NCBI RefSeq assembly: GCF_900112335.1 | Contig: NZ_FOLG01000002.1 | Span: forward strand, 530,810 to 594,809 | Source of the DNA: Tropicimonas isoalkanivorans | Lineage (GTDB): Bacteria > Pseudomonadota > Alphaproteobacteria > Rhodobacterales > Rhodobacteraceae | Direction: 5' to 3' | Length of the DNA stretch: 64,000 bases | In this document: positions 52,506-62,829 of the stretch, in pieces | How the letters are laid out: each line of letters begins with the position of its first letter | Numbering within the stretch: position 1 is the stretch's first letter | Made by a program: the position numbers and the translations under genes | The notes under the pieces: generated by a model | Database searches by the model: none | What the model saw: only the letters and a program-made list of their open reading frames with translations | Told to the model about the DNA's origin: nothing

Positions 52506-53773
52506 CCCCCGGCCTCCGCCCCGCAGCGCTGTTCCGTCTGCGCGGCGAGCGCCAGCGTCGCCGCTCCACGCGCCCAGACGAGATCGCCCCAGGCATTGAT
52601 CTCGATCCGCGGCAGCGTCCGCGACCGGTTCAGCGTCATGGTGTGCACCTCCCGCAGCACGTCCTCGGCATAGAGGTAATCGTATTTCATCCGCGCCCCG
52701 GACAGGATCACGAGAGAGGGATCGAACAGGTTGATGACGTTCGAGATCCCGGCGGCCAGGAACCGCCCCGCGCGGCGAAAGATCGTGCGCGCCGCCTCGT
52801 TGCCGGCCTTGGCCTGATCGAACAGGCTTTCCAGGATGACCTGCGCGCTGCCGGAGGCGGAGCGGTGCATGTCGAGCGCGATGGAGGCCTCCCGCACCAG
52901 CGCGTAGTCGGAGACGTAGGCCTCCAGGCACCCCCGCTGGCCGCACCGGCAGAGCGCCCCGTCGGGTTGCACCTTGGTGTGGCCGATCTCCATGCCGACC
53001 GAATGCGCGCCGCGATAGACGCGGTGGTCCATCACCAGCCCCATCCCGACCCCGTATTCCAGCGTAATCACGACGAAATCGGACAACGCGCGCCCCGCGC
53101 CGAACCAGAGCTCGGCCAGGGTCACCAGGTTGGCGTCGTTGTCCGCCACCACGGGCAGGCCCATCCGCTCCGACATCAGCTCGGCCACCGGCAGGTCGTT
53201 GCCGCGGATGATCGGCGACCAGAGTGCCACGCCGCGTCGGGTGTCCACCATGCCGGGCATGCCCACCCCTACGGCCGACAACTCGTTGCGCTCCATCCCC
53301 GCCTTGCGCAGCAGTTGCGACAGCAGGGCGCCGGCCTCCTCCACCAACAGGTCCAGATCGGTTCGCACGCTGGTCCGGCTCAGGCTCGCCTCCGCCACCG
53401 GGCTGCCGGCGAAATCCATGATGATCCCGGTATGGATCATGTCGCCCAGCTTGATACCCGCGACGTAGCCTGCTTCCGCGCGCACCCGAAGCGCCACGGG
53501 CGGACGGCCGCGGCTGCCCGGATCGCGGGGCGCCTCGACCTCTTTCAGCAGGCCGCCGCCGAGCAGGTCGGCCACCAGCGTCGAGACGCTCGCGGGGCTG
53601 ACGTTCAGCCGCTTGGCCACATCGATTCGCGAGATCTGCCCCTGTGAGCGCACACATTCGAACACCTGCTGGCGCAGCGGAACCGGTGCAGTCTCGCGTG
53701 GCGAGACAATCGGGCCGCACCCTTCCGGGGGGGCAGTCAAGCGTTCCACCGACAAAGGTTCGACCGGAATCAT
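52502..53773 (-). CDS. xylR: ROK-family repressor, probable xylose regulator XylR
   Basis: A 423-residue regulator. An N-terminal winged helix (about residues 30-95: SRIDVAKRLNVSPASVSTLV, RDPGSRGRPPVALRV) is followed by a ROK sugar-kinase-like domain with a glycine-rich site (GVGVGMPGMVDT), the zinc-binding motif CRCGQRGCLEAYVS and the conserved His upstream (GMEIGHTKV). It is divergent from xylFHGBA, and a ROK-type operator lies between. Xylose is the likely inducer. The start overlaps no other gene; the gene end overlaps the FG-GAP gene. Confidence 0.9.
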   Translation of the reverse strand: MIPVEPLSVERLTAPPEGCGPIVSPRETAPVPLRQQVFECVRSQGQISRIDVAKRLNVSPASVSTLVADLLGGGLLKEVEAPRDPGSRGRPPVALRVRAEAGYVAGIKLGDMIHTGIIMDFAGSPVAEASLSRTSVRTDLDLLVEEAGALLSQLLRKAGMERNELSAVGVGMPGMVDTRRGVALWSPIIRGNDLPVAELMSERMGLPVVADNDANLVTLAELWFGAGRALSDFVVITLEYGVGMGLVMDHRVYRGAHSVGMEIGHTKVQPDGALCRCGQRGCLEAYVSDYALVREASIALDMHRSASGSAQVILESLFDQAKAGNEAARTIFRRAGRFLAAGISNVINLFDPSLVILSGARMKYDYLYAEDVLREVHTMTLNRSRTLPRIEINAWGDLVWARGAATLALAAQTEQRCGAEAGG

Positions 53774-53886
53774 TCTTTCAGCTTCCCAAATAAATATCTT
53801 TCCGCAGCGCGGCGCGAATTCGCAAAGTTACCAAACAGCCACAAGCGGCATCAGAAATCCAACCACATGCCCATTCGTTTGTCGAA

Positions 53887-53906
53887 TTTTATTTTGACAA
53901 ATAAAA
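53887..53906. promoter_or_regulatory. ROK-type (XylR/NagC-like) operator upstream of xylF
   Basis: TTTTATTTTGACAAATAAAA is a perfect inverted repeat of 8-base arms around TGAC, matching the TTATTT...AAATAA form bound by NagC/Mlc/XylR repressors. It lies 81 bases before xylF. A half-site (AAATAAAT, 53788-53795) near the repressor start suggests autoregulation. Confidence 0.85.
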
Positions 53907-53987
53907 TAAATGCAGCGATCCTCTCCGCCAGGGTGCTTAGCGGCACCCTCTGCCCGTCACGCAGGGCTGAAAATTTGGGAGGATTTC

Positions 53988-55013
53988 ATGCGTACACTCT
54001 TCGTTGCAGCGGCCGCGCTCGCGTCCGTTTACACCACCACTGCCCTGGCGCAGGATCTGACGATCGGCGTGAGCTGGTCGAACTTCCAGGAGGAGCGCTG
54101 GAAGACAGACGAGGCCGCGATCAAGGAAGCCCTGGATGCCGCCGGCGCCCAATATGTTTCGTCGGACGCGCAGTCGTCCTCGTCCAAGCAGCTTTCCGAC
54201 GTCGAGGCGCTGATGGCGCAGGGCGTGGACGCGCTGATCGTTCTCGCGCAGGACACCGAAGCCGTGATCCCAGCGGTCCAGATGGCCGCCGACGAAGGCG
54301 TCCCGGTCATTGCCTATGACCGCCTGATCGAGGACCCGCGCGCGTTCTACCTGACCTTCGACAACGTGGAAGTCGGCCGGATGCAGGCCCGCGCCGTGCT
54401 CGAAGCCGCGCCCGAAGGCAACTATGTGATGATCAAGGGCTCGCCCACCGATCCGAACGCGGACTTCCTCCGCGGCGGCCAGCAGGAAGTGCTGCAGGAA
54501 GCCATCGACGCGGGCAAGATCACCATCGTCGGCGAGGCCTACACGGACGGCTGGCTGCCCGCCAACGCGCAGCGCAACATGGAACAGATCCTGACCGCCA
54601 ACGACAACCAGGTCGACGCGGTGGTGGCATCGAATGACGGCACCGCCGGCGGCGCCGTGGCTGCTCTGACCGCGCAAGGCATGGAAGGCATCCCGGTCTC
54701 CGGTCAGGACGGCGACCACGCCGCGCTGAACCGCGTTGCGAAGGGCACGCAGACTGTCTCCGTCTGGAAGGACGCACGCGACCTCGGCAAGGCCGCTGGC
54801 GAGATCGCCGTGGCGCTGGCCCAAGGGACTGAAATGTCCGGCATCGAAGGCGCACAGGAATGGACCTCGCCGTCGGGGACGACGATGTGGGCGCGGTTCC
54901 TGGAACCGGTTCCGGTCACCAAGGACAATCTGAGCGCGGTTACCGACGCCGGCTGGATTTCGGTCGAGGCGCTCTGCCAGGGCGTCGAAAGCGGCCCTGC
55001 TCCCTGCAACTGA
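53988..55013 (+). CDS. xylF: D-xylose ABC transporter substrate-binding protein
   Basis: A 341-residue periplasmic protein with a signal peptide (about residues 1-22, ending ALAQ). XylF features are IGVSWSNFQEERWKTDEAAI, AEDTEAVIP-like AQDTEAVIPAVQMAADEGVP, VIAYDRLIEDPRAFYLTFDN and VASNDGTAGGAVAAL. High affinity xylose uptake is expected. ATG 53988 has GGGAGGA; the upstream frame is not used. First gene of xylFHGBA. A hairpin behind the gene probably stabilises its mRNA. Confidence 0.95.
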   Translation: MRTLFVAAAALASVYTTTALAQDLTIGVSWSNFQEERWKTDEAAIKEALDAAGAQYVSSDAQSSSSKQLSDVEALMAQGVDALIVLAQDTEAVIPAVQMAADEGVPVIAYDRLIEDPRAFYLTFDNVEVGRMQARAVLEAAPEGNYVMIKGSPTDPNADFLRGGQQEVLQEAIDAGKITIVGEAYTDGWLPANAQRNMEQILTANDNQVDAVVASNDGTAGGAVAALTAQGMEGIPVSGQDGDHAALNRVAKGTQTVSVWKDARDLGKAAGEIAVALAQGTEMSGIEGAQEWTSPSGTTMWARFLEPVPVTKDNLSAVTDAGWISVEALCQGVESGPAPCN

Positions 55014-55038
55014 CGCATAAGCCAACCCTGTAACGAAC

Positions 55039-55062
55039 GCTTCCGCCGACCTCGGCGGAAGC
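55039..55062 (+). other. Hairpin between xylF and xylH
   Basis: GCTTCCGCCGA (55039-55049) pairs perfectly with TCGGCGGAAGC (55052-55062), leaving almost no loop. No U-run follows. Placed 26 bases after the xylF stop, it probably protects the binding-protein transcript or partly terminates, raising XylF over the membrane parts. Confidence 0.75.
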
Positions 55063-55092
55063 CTTGGGAATGCACATTCCGGAGAGCGCCAA

Positions 55093-56391
55093 ATGGCCGA
55101 TAGCACGGACACCCGCCAGCTACCGAAGCACGTCCGCCGGAACATCATCGACACCATGGAAATCGACACGCGCCTGCTCGGCATGATCGGCGCGTTCATC
55201 GTGATTTGCGTGGTTTTTGATGTCTGGACGGGCGGCCGGTTCCTCACCCCGCGAAACATCTTCAACCTGACGATCCAGACCGTGTCGGTCGCCATCATGG
55301 CCACCGGGATGGTGTTCGTCATTGTCACCCGGCACATCGACCTCAGCGTCGGCGCCTTGCTGGCCACTTGCTCCGCCTTCATGGCGATGACCCAGACGGC
55401 GGTTCTGCCGCAATGGTTCGGCATCGAGCTCGGCTCGCCGATCATCGCCCCGGTGGCGATCATCGTGGGCCTCATCGTCGGCGTGGCCATCGGTGCCTTC
55501 CACGGCTGGTTGATCGGATACCTGACGATCCCGGCCTTCATCGTCACGCTCGGCGGCCTGTTCGTCTGGCGTAACGTCGCGTGGCACCTGTCGCGCGGAC
55601 AGACCATCGGGCCGCTCGACGGCAACTTCCTGGTGCTCGGCGGCATCGAGGGAACCCTCGGCGCAACCGCGAGCTGGATCCTCGCGTTGATCGCCTGTGC
55701 CTTCACCATCATGCTCATGATAAATGCCCGGCGCGCCAAGCTGCGCCACGAGTTCCCGGTGAAGCCGATTTGGGCGGAGGTCGTGATCGGCGCGATTGCC
55801 ATCGCCGCCATCGTCGGATTCGTCTGGATCCTGAACTCCTACGAGGTTCCCGGCGGACGCCTGGCGCGGGACTTCCGGGCGCGTGGCGAGACCATGCCGG
55901 AAGGCTATTCCGAGGTCTACGGCGTCCCCTATTCCGTTCTGCTCCTCATCATCATCGCAATCGCCATGACGGTCCTCGCGCAACGCACGCGGCTCGGCCG
56001 GTACATCTTCGCGACCGGCGGCAACCCGGAGGCGACGGAGCTCGCCGGCATCAACATCCGGTTCCTGACCGTCAAGGTCTTCGCCATCATGGGCCTGCTC
56101 TGCGCGCTTTCGGCGGTGGTCGCTTCGGCGCGCCTGACCTTCCACACCAACGACATCGGCACGCTGGACGAACTGCGGGTGATCGCGGCGGCGGTCATCG
56201 GCGGCACGGCGCTCTCGGGCGGCATCGGCACGATCTATGGGGCCATCCTTGGCGCCCTCATCATGCAGTCGCTGCAATCGGGCATGGCGATGGTCGGGGT
56301 CGAAGCGCCCTACCAGAACATCGTCGTGGGCATCGTGCTCGTGCTCGCCGTCTATGTCGACATCCTCTACCGCAAGCGGACGGGAGACTGA
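55093..56391 (+). CDS. xylH: Xylose ABC transporter permease
   Basis: A 432-residue CUT2 permease. Motifs include NLTIQTVSVAIMATGMVFVI, RHIDLSVGALLATCSAFMAM, IPAFIVTLGGLFVWRNVAWH and AAVIGGTALSGGIGTIYGAI. A long hydrophilic loop (about residues 250-290) is typical for XylH compared with RbsC. The xylG gene begins three bases after its stop. Confidence 0.95.
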   Translation: MADSTDTRQLPKHVRRNIIDTMEIDTRLLGMIGAFIVICVVFDVWTGGRFLTPRNIFNLTIQTVSVAIMATGMVFVIVTRHIDLSVGALLATCSAFMAMTQTAVLPQWFGIELGSPIIAPVAIIVGLIVGVAIGAFHGWLIGYLTIPAFIVTLGGLFVWRNVAWHLSRGQTIGPLDGNFLVLGGIEGTLGATASWILALIACAFTIMLMINARRAKLRHEFPVKPIWAEVVIGAIAIAAIVGFVWILNSYEVPGGRLARDFRARGETMPEGYSEVYGVPYSVLLLIIIAIAMTVLAQRTRLGRYIFATGGNPEATELAGINIRFLTVKVFAIMGLLCALSAVVASARLTFHTNDIGTLDELRVIAAAVIGGTALSGGIGTIYGAILGALIMQSLQSGMAMVGVEAPYQNIVVGIVLVLAVYVDILYRKRTGD

Positions 56392-56394
56392 TCC

Positions 56395-57168
56395 ATGGCA
56401 CTCGATACAGAATCCCGCGGTACGCCGCTCGTCGAGATGCGCAACATGCGGAAGTCCTTCGGCGGCATCGATGCCGTCGACGGGGTGACGCTCGACCTCT
56501 ATCCGGGGGAGGTCGTCGGCGTTCTGGGGCACAATGGCGCCGGCAAGTCGGTGCTGATGAAGATGCTCTCCGGCGCCCTCTCCCGCGACGAGGGAGAGAT
56601 CTACGTCAACGGAGAGCTTGCCAACATCAACAACCCGCGCGACGCACGCCACTACCGGATCGAGACGATCTACCAGTACCTCGCGCTGGCCGATAACCTC
56701 GATGCCGCCTCCAATCTGTTCCTCGGACGCGAACTCGTGACCAGCACGGGCCTCGTGGACGACGCGCAGATGGAGGCGGAGACGCGCAAGATCATGGCGC
56801 GGCTCAACCCCAACTTCCAGCGCTTCCATACGCCGGTGAAGGGGCTGTCGGGCGGGCAACGGCAGTCCGTCGCGATCAGCCGCGCCGTCTACTTCAACGC
56901 CAACATCCTGATCATGGACGAACCCACGGCGGCCCTCGGCGTGGAGGAGACGCGCATGGTCGCCAACCTGATCGAGGAGCTGAAGTCCCAGGGTCTCGGC
57001 ATCTTCCTGATCGACCACGACATCCACGCGGTCATGCAGTTGTGCGACCGCGCGTCGGTGATGAAGAACGGCAAACTCGTGGGCACGGTGAAAGTGGACG
57101 AGGTGACCGAGGACGACATCCTCGGGATGATCATTCTGGGCAAGACTCCGGAGAAAGGAACTGTGTGA
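56395..57168 (+). CDS. xylG: Xylose ABC transporter ATP-binding protein, single ATPase domain
   Basis: A 257-residue ATPase with one nucleotide-binding domain: Walker A GHNGAGKSV, signature LSGGQRQSV, Walker B ILIMDEPTAALG and switch His in FLIDHDIHAVM. E. coli XylG has two domains in about 510 residues; this protein resembles the single-domain FrcA type of rhizobia, which must work as a dimer. The last base of its stop is the first base of the xylB start. Confidence 0.93.
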   Translation: MALDTESRGTPLVEMRNMRKSFGGIDAVDGVTLDLYPGEVVGVLGHNGAGKSVLMKMLSGALSRDEGEIYVNGELANINNPRDARHYRIETIYQYLALADNLDAASNLFLGRELVTSTGLVDDAQMEAETRKIMARLNPNFQRFHTPVKGLSGGQRQSVAISRAVYFNANILIMDEPTAALGVEETRMVANLIEELKSQGLGIFLIDHDIHAVMQLCDRASVMKNGKLVGTVKVDEVTEDDILGMIILGKTPEKGTV

Positions 57169-58610
57169 TGTTTATCGGTCTGGATCTGGGAACCTCCGGT
57201 CTCAAGGCGTTGCTGATTGACGAGGACCAGACTGTCATTGCCGAGACCACCGCCCCCCTGACCGTCTCGCGGCCGCATCCCGGTTGGTCGGAGCAATCTC
57301 CGGCCGACTGGCTGACGGCCGCCTCGACGGCGATGGACGGCCTGGCCGCCGCAGCGTCGCTGTCGGCCGTTCGCGGCATCGGGCTGTCCGGCCAGATGCA
57401 CGGCGCGACCCTGCTCGATACCGCCGAGAACGTGCTGCGCCCCTGCATGCTCTGGAACGACACCCGGTCGCATGCAGAGGCCGCGGCGCTGGATGGCGAT
57501 CCGGCCTGGCGGGAGATCACGGGCAACATCGTCTTCCCCGGCTTCACCGCGCCGAAGGTGATGTGGGTGAAGAAGAACGAGCCCGACGTGTTCGCCCAGG
57601 TGGCGAAGGTTCTGCTGCCGAAGGACTACCTGCGCCTCTGGCTGACCGGCGAGGCGGTGTCGGAAATGTCGGATGCCGCCGGCACGAGTTGGCTCGACAC
57701 CGGCAAGCGCGACTGGTCCGACGCCCTGCTGGCCAAATCGGACCTGTCGCGGGACCACATGCCCCGGCTGGTGGAAGGCTCCGAAGCCTCCGGCACCCTC
57801 CGCAAGGAGCTGGCGGACCGCTGGGGCCTCTCCGCTGACGTGGTGGTCGCTGGCGGCGGCGGCGACAATGCGGCCTCCGCCGTGGGGGTCGGCGTGGTGA
57901 ACGCGGGCGACGCCTTCATCTCGCTGGGGACGTCGGGCGTGCTCTTCGCCGCTTCCGATGCCTATCAGCCGGATGCCGCGACGGCCGTCCACACCTTCTG
58001 CCATGCCCTGCCCGGCACCTGGCACCAGATGGGTGTTTTCCTGGCGGCGACGGATTCGCTCAACTGGTACGCGCGCCTCGTGGGCTCCGACGCGGCGGCC
58101 CTGACAGGCGAGCTTGGCGACACCCTGCGCGCGCCGGGCCGAACGATGTTCCTGCCCTACCTGGGCGGCGAGCGGACGCCGCATAACGACGCGCAGATCC
58201 GTGGCAGCCTCACCGGGCTGGAGCACGCGACGGACCGTGCCGCCGGAACCGCCGCGGTGCTGGAGGGCGTCACCTTCGCCGTCCGGGACAGCTTCGATGC
58301 GCTCGCCTCTACCGGTACCAGCTTCGACCGGCTGATCGCCGTTGGCGGCGGCTCCCGGTCGGATTACTGGCTGAAGGCCATCGCGACCTCGCTCGACATG
58401 CCCGTGCAGGTGCCCGTCGCGGGCGACTTCGGCGGGGCCTTCGGCGCGGCGCGGCTGGCGATGATGGCCGCGACGGGCGCAGGCGCCGAAATCGCCCCCA
58501 TTCCGCAAATATCCAAGGTCGTGGAGCCGGTAAAAGACCTGACATCCGCCTTCGTTGCGGCACAGTCGCGCTACCGGCAAACCTACCAAGCCCTCAGAGG
58601 TCTCTCATGA
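57168..58610 (+). CDS. xylB: Xylulokinase
   Basis: A 480-residue FGGY kinase that phosphorylates D-xylulose to xylulose 5-phosphate. Visible are the N-terminal phosphate loop ([20 protein letters not shown]), the xylulose site QMHGATLLD with Trp in LWNDTRSH, and the adenosine motif [18 protein letters not shown] 57168 shares its A with the xylG stop. It overlaps xylA by four bases. Length is typical. Confidence 0.97.
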   Translation: MFIGLDLGTSGLKALLIDEDQTVIAETTAPLTVSRPHPGWSEQSPADWLTAASTAMDGLAAAASLSAVRGIGLSGQMHGATLLDTAENVLRPCMLWNDTRSHAEAAALDGDPAWREITGNIVFPGFTAPKVMWVKKNEPDVFAQVAKVLLPKDYLRLWLTGEAVSEMSDAAGTSWLDTGKRDWSDALLAKSDLSRDHMPRLVEGSEASGTLRKELADRWGLSADVVVAGGGGDNAASAVGVGVVNAGDAFISLGTSGVLFAASDAYQPDAATAVHTFCHALPGTWHQMGVFLAATDSLNWYARLVGSDAAALTGELGDTLRAPGRTMFLPYLGGERTPHNDAQIRGSLTGLEHATDRAAGTAAVLEGVTFAVRDSFDALASTGTSFDRLIAVGGGSRSDYWLKAIATSLDMPVQVPVAGDFGGAFGAARLAMMAATGAGAEIAPIPQISKVVEPVKDLTSAFVAAQSRYRQTYQALRGLS

Positions 58611-59911
58611 CACGCTTCTTCGACGGCATCGACCCGATCCGGTACAATCCCGATGCCGAGACCGACCTTGCCTATCGCCACTACAACCCCGACGAGATCG
58701 TCCTGGGCAAGCGGATGGAGGACCAGCTCCGCTTCGCCGTGGCCTACTGGCACAGCTTCGCCTGGGAGGGCGGCGACCCGTTCGGCGGGCGCACGTTCGA
58801 GCGCCCCTGGTATCCCCAGGACAGCATGAAGAACGCCAAGCTGAAGGCCGATGTCGCCTTCGAGATGTTTGCCCTGCTCGGCCAGCCGTTCTTCTGCTTC
58901 CACGACGCCGACGTGCGCCCCGAAGGCGACACCTTCGCCGAGAACAAGCGCAACCTGGAGGAAATCGTCGATTACTTCGGCGAGAAGATGGAGGCCACGG
59001 GCACGAAGCTGCTTTGGGGCACGGCGAACCTCTTCACCCACCGCCGCTTCATGTCCGGCGCCGCCACCAACCCCGATCCGGACGTCTTTGCCTATAGCGC
59101 CGCGACGGTGAAGAGCTGCATGGACGCCACGCAGAAGCTTGGCGGCGAGAACTACGTCCTCTGGGGCGGGCGCGAGGGCTACGAGACGCTGCTGAACACC
59201 GATCTGGTGAAGGAGCGCCAGCAGGCTGGACGCTTCCTGCAGATGGTCGTCGATTACGCCCACAAGATCGGCTTCAACGGCACGATCCTGATCGAGCCGA
59301 AGCCGCAGGAGCCCTCCAAGCACCAGTACGACTACGACGTGAACACGGTCTATTCCTTCCTCAAGGAATTCGGGCTGGAAGGCGAAGTGAAGATGAACAT
59401 CGAGCAGGGGCACGCGATCCTCGCGGGCCACAGCTTCGAGCACGAACTGGCGATGGCGGCGGCGTTCGGCATCCTCGGGTCCATCGACATGAACCGCAAC
59501 GACTACCAGTCCGGCTGGGACACCGACCAGTTCCCCAACAACGTGCCCGAGGTCGCGCTGGCCTATTACGAGATCCTCAAGATGGGCGGGTTCACCACGG
59601 GTGGCACCAACTTCGACTCCAAGCTGCGCCGCCAGTCGCTGGACCCGGCGGACCTGATCGCAGGTCACGCAGGCGCGATGGACGTCTGCGCGCGCGGGCT
59701 GAAGGCCGCCGCGGCGATGCTGGAGGACGGCGGGCTGGAGACGGCCCGCGCCGAGCGATATGCGGGCTGGGACGATGCCGCCAACAAGGACATGCTCGAA
59801 AGCGGCACGCTCGACGGCATCGCGGAGAGGGTCCTTGCGGAAGATATCAACCCGCAACCGCGCTCCGGCCGGCAGGAACGGCTGGAAAACTACGTCAATC
59901 GCTTCGTGTAA
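58607..59911 (+). CDS. xylA: Xylose isomerase
   Basis: A 434-residue class II enzyme that converts D-xylose to D-xylulose. Conserved segments are [31 protein letters not shown] with the catalytic His and Asp, [56 protein letters not shown] and metal ligands in [20 protein letters not shown]. Last gene of the xyl operon; a terminator follows. Confidence 0.98.
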   Translation: MTRFFDGIDPIRYNPDAETDLAYRHYNPDEIVLGKRMEDQLRFAVAYWHSFAWEGGDPFGGRTFERPWYPQDSMKNAKLKADVAFEMFALLGQPFFCFHDADVRPEGDTFAENKRNLEEIVDYFGEKMEATGTKLLWGTANLFTHRRFMSGAATNPDPDVFAYSAATVKSCMDATQKLGGENYVLWGGREGYETLLNTDLVKERQQAGRFLQMVVDYAHKIGFNGTILIEPKPQEPSKHQYDYDVNTVYSFLKEFGLEGEVKMNIEQGHAILAGHSFEHELAMAAAFGILGSIDMNRNDYQSGWDTDQFPNNVPEVALAYYEILKMGGFTTGGTNFDSKLRRQSLDPADLIAGHAGAMDVCARGLKAAAAMLEDGGLETARAERYAGWDDAANKDMLESGTLDGIAERVLAEDINPQPRSGRQERLENYVNRFV

Positions 59912-59933
59912 GCGCCCGAGAGGTGTATGATCG

Positions 59934-59960
59934 AACGGCGGCCCGAAGCGGCCGCCGTTT
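59934..59960 (+). terminator. Terminator after xylA
   Basis: AACGGCGGC (59934-59942) pairs with GCCGCCGTT (59951-59959), with one further C-G pair, and a short T-run (TTT) begins at the end. It starts 22 bases after the xylA stop codon. Confidence 0.75.
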
Positions 59961-60068
59961 CGCGTTCCCGGAACGTGAAAAATGCGAGGTATTTTCTGCC
60001 CCGGGGACTCAGATCGTCTTAGGGGCTTGGCGGTAGTGCAGGCGTAACCGGCTTTCGGAGTTACACCT

Positions 60069-60695
60069 ATGCCCGCGCGTCTTTCCATCGTTCCCTTCGC
60101 CTCGGTCATCCTTCTGCTACTCGCTGCCGCCTGCACGGACTCGCCTCCTCCCGTGTCCCGGTCGGTCGCCTTGCCGGAGGGGGGCGAAACCTTCGCGCCG
60201 GATGCCCTTGCGTGCGCCCAAACACGTGCACACACGGCCAAGGATACGAGTCCGTGCGAAGGGACTGCGGCACCGCCGGCGCAGGACGGCGCGCGGCTTG
60301 GCGCGGGGGACTATGCCGACGCGGGGTCCTCCGCCCTCGCAGCGGCGAGCGGCCTGAGCGAACTCAACCCCGCCTACGCGGCGATAGGGCCCGCCGCGCC
60401 GGTCGCGATGCTCGGCCTAAAGTACGGCGGAAAAGCGGCCCTGATCGACATGGGCCTGCCCGCCGGGGACGTGAACCGCGTCGTCGAAGCCGTCGGAATG
60501 GCCGGCGGCTGCTCCAACCTGTCACTGGTTGCAGGCGCCGCCGCGCCTCCCGCACTGGCCCTCGGCGCGGTGTGTGGCGTGCTCTACAACGACGCGGTGG
60601 CGAAACGGCAGGCTCGAAAGGACGTCCGGTATCTGACGTTCGAAGACGGCGACTGGGTGCTGGAGGGGCAGAACAGCGCGAAGGATCGCCCCTGA
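60069..60695 (+). CDS. Putative lipoprotein of unknown function
   Basis: A 208-residue protein with a lipoprotein signal (FASVILLLLAAAC, lipid-modified Cys about residue 22). The mature part contains a low-complexity N-terminal stretch, then a hydrophobic helical region (ASSALAAASGLSELNPAYAA and GLKYGGKAALIDMGLPAGDV, EAVGMAGGCSNLSLVAGAAA) with Gly-rich turns. No family recognised. It has its own upstream region of about 110 bases behind the xylA terminator. Confidence 0.7.
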   Translation: MPARLSIVPFASVILLLLAAACTDSPPPVSRSVALPEGGETFAPDALACAQTRAHTAKDTSPCEGTAAPPAQDGARLGAGDYADAGSSALAAASGLSELNPAYAAIGPAAPVAMLGLKYGGKAALIDMGLPAGDVNRVVEAVGMAGGCSNLSLVAGAAAPPALALGAVCGVLYNDAVAKRQARKDVRYLTFEDGDWVLEGQNSAKDRP

Positions 60696-60883
60696 TTTCC
60701 TTGGGTCCGTCAGTGAGAAGGCCACCAGTCCAACCGATGCCGCGCGCCCTTCGCCGCTGCACGCGCCGAGAGTGAACCCGAGGGGGGAAACGTCCGTCAC
60801 CGGGCGCGACGGCAAATCGCCGGCTGGCACTCTTTGGCCGCATGGGCTAAACGCAGCCGCGAAACAGACGGAGTCCGTGCCGC

Positions 60884-62602
60884 ATGTCGCGCATTCTCAT
60901 CACCTCGGCCCTACCCTACATCAACGGCATCAAGCACCTGGGCAACCTGGTGGGCAGCCAGTTGCCGGCCGACCTCTACGCCCGCTACTGCCGGGGCCGC
61001 GGCCACGAAGTGCTGTTCCTGTGCGCCACCGACGAGCACGGCACCCCGGCCGAACTCGCGGCGACCAAGGCGGACATGCCTGTGGATGCCTATTGCACGC
61101 AGATGCACCGGACCCAGGCCAAACTGGCCGCCGGGTTCAAACTCTCCTTCGACTACTTCGGCCGGTCCTCCAGCCCGCAGAACCACCGCCTGACACAGTA
61201 TTTCGCGGGTCGTCTGGCGGAGAACGGGTTCATCTCCGAAGTGTCGGAAAAAATGGTGTACTCCCCCGCCGACGGCCGCTTCCTGCCAGACCGCTACATC
61301 GAAGGCACCTGCCCCAACTGCGGGTACGACAAGGCCCGGGGCGATCAATGCGAGAACTGCACCAAGCAGCTCGACCCGACGGACCTGCTCGAACCGCGCT
61401 CCGCGATCTCCGGCTCGACGGAGCTGGAAATCCGCGAAACCAAGCACCTCTACCTGCGGCAGTCGGCCCTGAAGGACGAGCTGGACGCCTGGATCGACAG
61501 CAAGTCGGACTGGCCAATCCTGACGACCTCCATCGCCAAGAAATGGCTGCACGACGGCGACGGCCTGCAGGACCGGGGCATCACCCGCGACCTGAACTGG
61601 GGCATCCCGGTGAAACGCGGCAACGACGACTGGCCCGGCATGGAGGGCAAGGTCTTCTATGTCTGGTTCGACGCGCCGATCGAATACATCGCCTGCGCCG
61701 CCGAATGGGCCGAAGCGCAGGGCAAGGACGAGGAGGACTGGTGGCGCTGGTGGCGGACCGACGCGGGCGCGGAGGATGTGCGCTACGTCCAGTTCATGGG
61801 CAAGGACAACGTGCCATTCCACACGCTCTCCTTCCCCTCCACCCTGATTGGCAGCCGCGATCCGTGGAAGCTGGTCGACTACATCAAGTCGTTCAACTAC
61901 CTCAACTACGACGGCGGCCAGTTCTCCACCAGCCAGGGGCGCGGCGTGTTCCAGGACGACGCGCTGGACCTCCTGCCCGCGGACTACTGGCGCTGGTGGC
62001 TGCTCTCCAACGCGCCGGAGACCTCCGACAGCGAATTCACGTGGGAGAAGTTCCAGACCGGCGTGAACAAGGACCTCGCCGACGTGCTCGGTAATTTCGT
62101 GAGCCGCGTCACCAAGTTCTGCCGCTCCAAATTCGGCACGGAGGTGCCGGAGGGCGGTGCGATAACCGAGGAGGGCGCGCGCCTGATCGCCGACCTCGAC
62201 GCGCGGCTTGCGGCCTATGTCGGGCACATGGACGCCATCGAAGTCCGCAAGGCGGCGGCAGAACTGCGCGCCATGTGGGTGGCCGGCAACGAATTCCTCC
62301 AGTCCGCGGCCCCCTGGTCCAGCTTCAAGACCGATCCGGACCGCGCGGCGGCCGATATCCGGCTCGCGCTCAACCTGATCCGCGTCTACGCGGTGATCTC
62401 CGCGCCCTTCATTCCCACCGCGACCTCGACCCTTCTGGAAGCGATGCAGACCGAGCGGACGGAGTGGCCGGAGTCGATGGCGGACGCACTCACCGTGCTG
62501 CCCCCGGGCAAGGCGTTCACCGTGCCCCAGACGCTGTTCGCGAAGATCAGCGACGAGGAGCGGGAAAGCTGGGCGGAGCGCTTCTCCGGCACCCGCGCCT
62601 GA
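60884..62602 (+). CDS. metG: Methionine--tRNA ligase
   Basis: A 572-residue class I synthetase. The HIGH-like motif is in [20 protein letters not shown] (HLGN); a zinc knuckle is [17 protein letters not shown]; the KMSKS-like motif is [11 protein letters not shown]. The anticodon-binding helical domain (about residues 395-545) completes the protein; there is no C-terminal dimerisation domain. In the KMSKS site the first Lys is Gln and the second is Thr, which is unusual. ATG 60884 follows GGAG at about 10 bases. Confidence 0.96.
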   Translation: MSRILITSALPYINGIKHLGNLVGSQLPADLYARYCRGRGHEVLFLCATDEHGTPAELAATKADMPVDAYCTQMHRTQAKLAAGFKLSFDYFGRSSSPQNHRLTQYFAGRLAENGFISEVSEKMVYSPADGRFLPDRYIEGTCPNCGYDKARGDQCENCTKQLDPTDLLEPRSAISGSTELEIRETKHLYLRQSALKDELDAWIDSKSDWPILTTSIAKKWLHDGDGLQDRGITRDLNWGIPVKRGNDDWPGMEGKVFYVWFDAPIEYIACAAEWAEAQGKDEEDWWRWWRTDAGAEDVRYVQFMGKDNVPFHTLSFPSTLIGSRDPWKLVDYIKSFNYLNYDGGQFSTSQGRGVFQDDALDLLPADYWRWWLLSNAPETSDSEFTWEKFQTGVNKDLADVLGNFVSRVTKFCRSKFGTEVPEGGAITEEGARLIADLDARLAAYVGHMDAIEVRKAAAELRAMWVAGNEFLQSAAPWSSFKTDPDRAAADIRLALNLIRVYAVISAPFIPTATSTLLEAMQTERTEWPESMADALTVLPPGKAFTVPQTLFAKISDEERESWAERFSGTRA

Positions 62603-62669
62603 CGAAACGGCCGAACGGAAGGGGCCCGGCCCCACCTCAAAGGTCCAGCACCCGCCGCCCGTCGCACCC

Positions 62670-62686
62670 GCAGGCCGAAGGCCTGC
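62670..62686 (+). terminator. Hairpin after metG
   Basis: GCAGGCC (62670-62676) pairs with GGCCTGC (62680-62686) around GAA. No T-run follows. Upstream at about 62619-62635 is a second GC hairpin (GGGGCCCGGCCCC). They may form a factor-assisted end of the metG transcript. Confidence 0.4.
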
Positions 62687-62829
62687 CTGGCCCAACTGCG
62701 GGCAAGCGCGGCAGCGCGCGGCGCCGCAGGCGGGAGCCCCCCGCCCTTGTCGGTCGAAACGCCCCCGCGCCCCTTTCCCTGCCCCCGCTCGGGCGCTAGG
62801 TCTCGGCGGGGCATGACGACGAGGCGGAT

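Noticed and set aside
62690-62760. Possible third copy of the structured repeat
   Set aside because: Only 17 bases (62706-62722) match and the CGCATC/GATGCG hairpin is missing, so it may be chance in GC-rich sequence; listed only as a lead.
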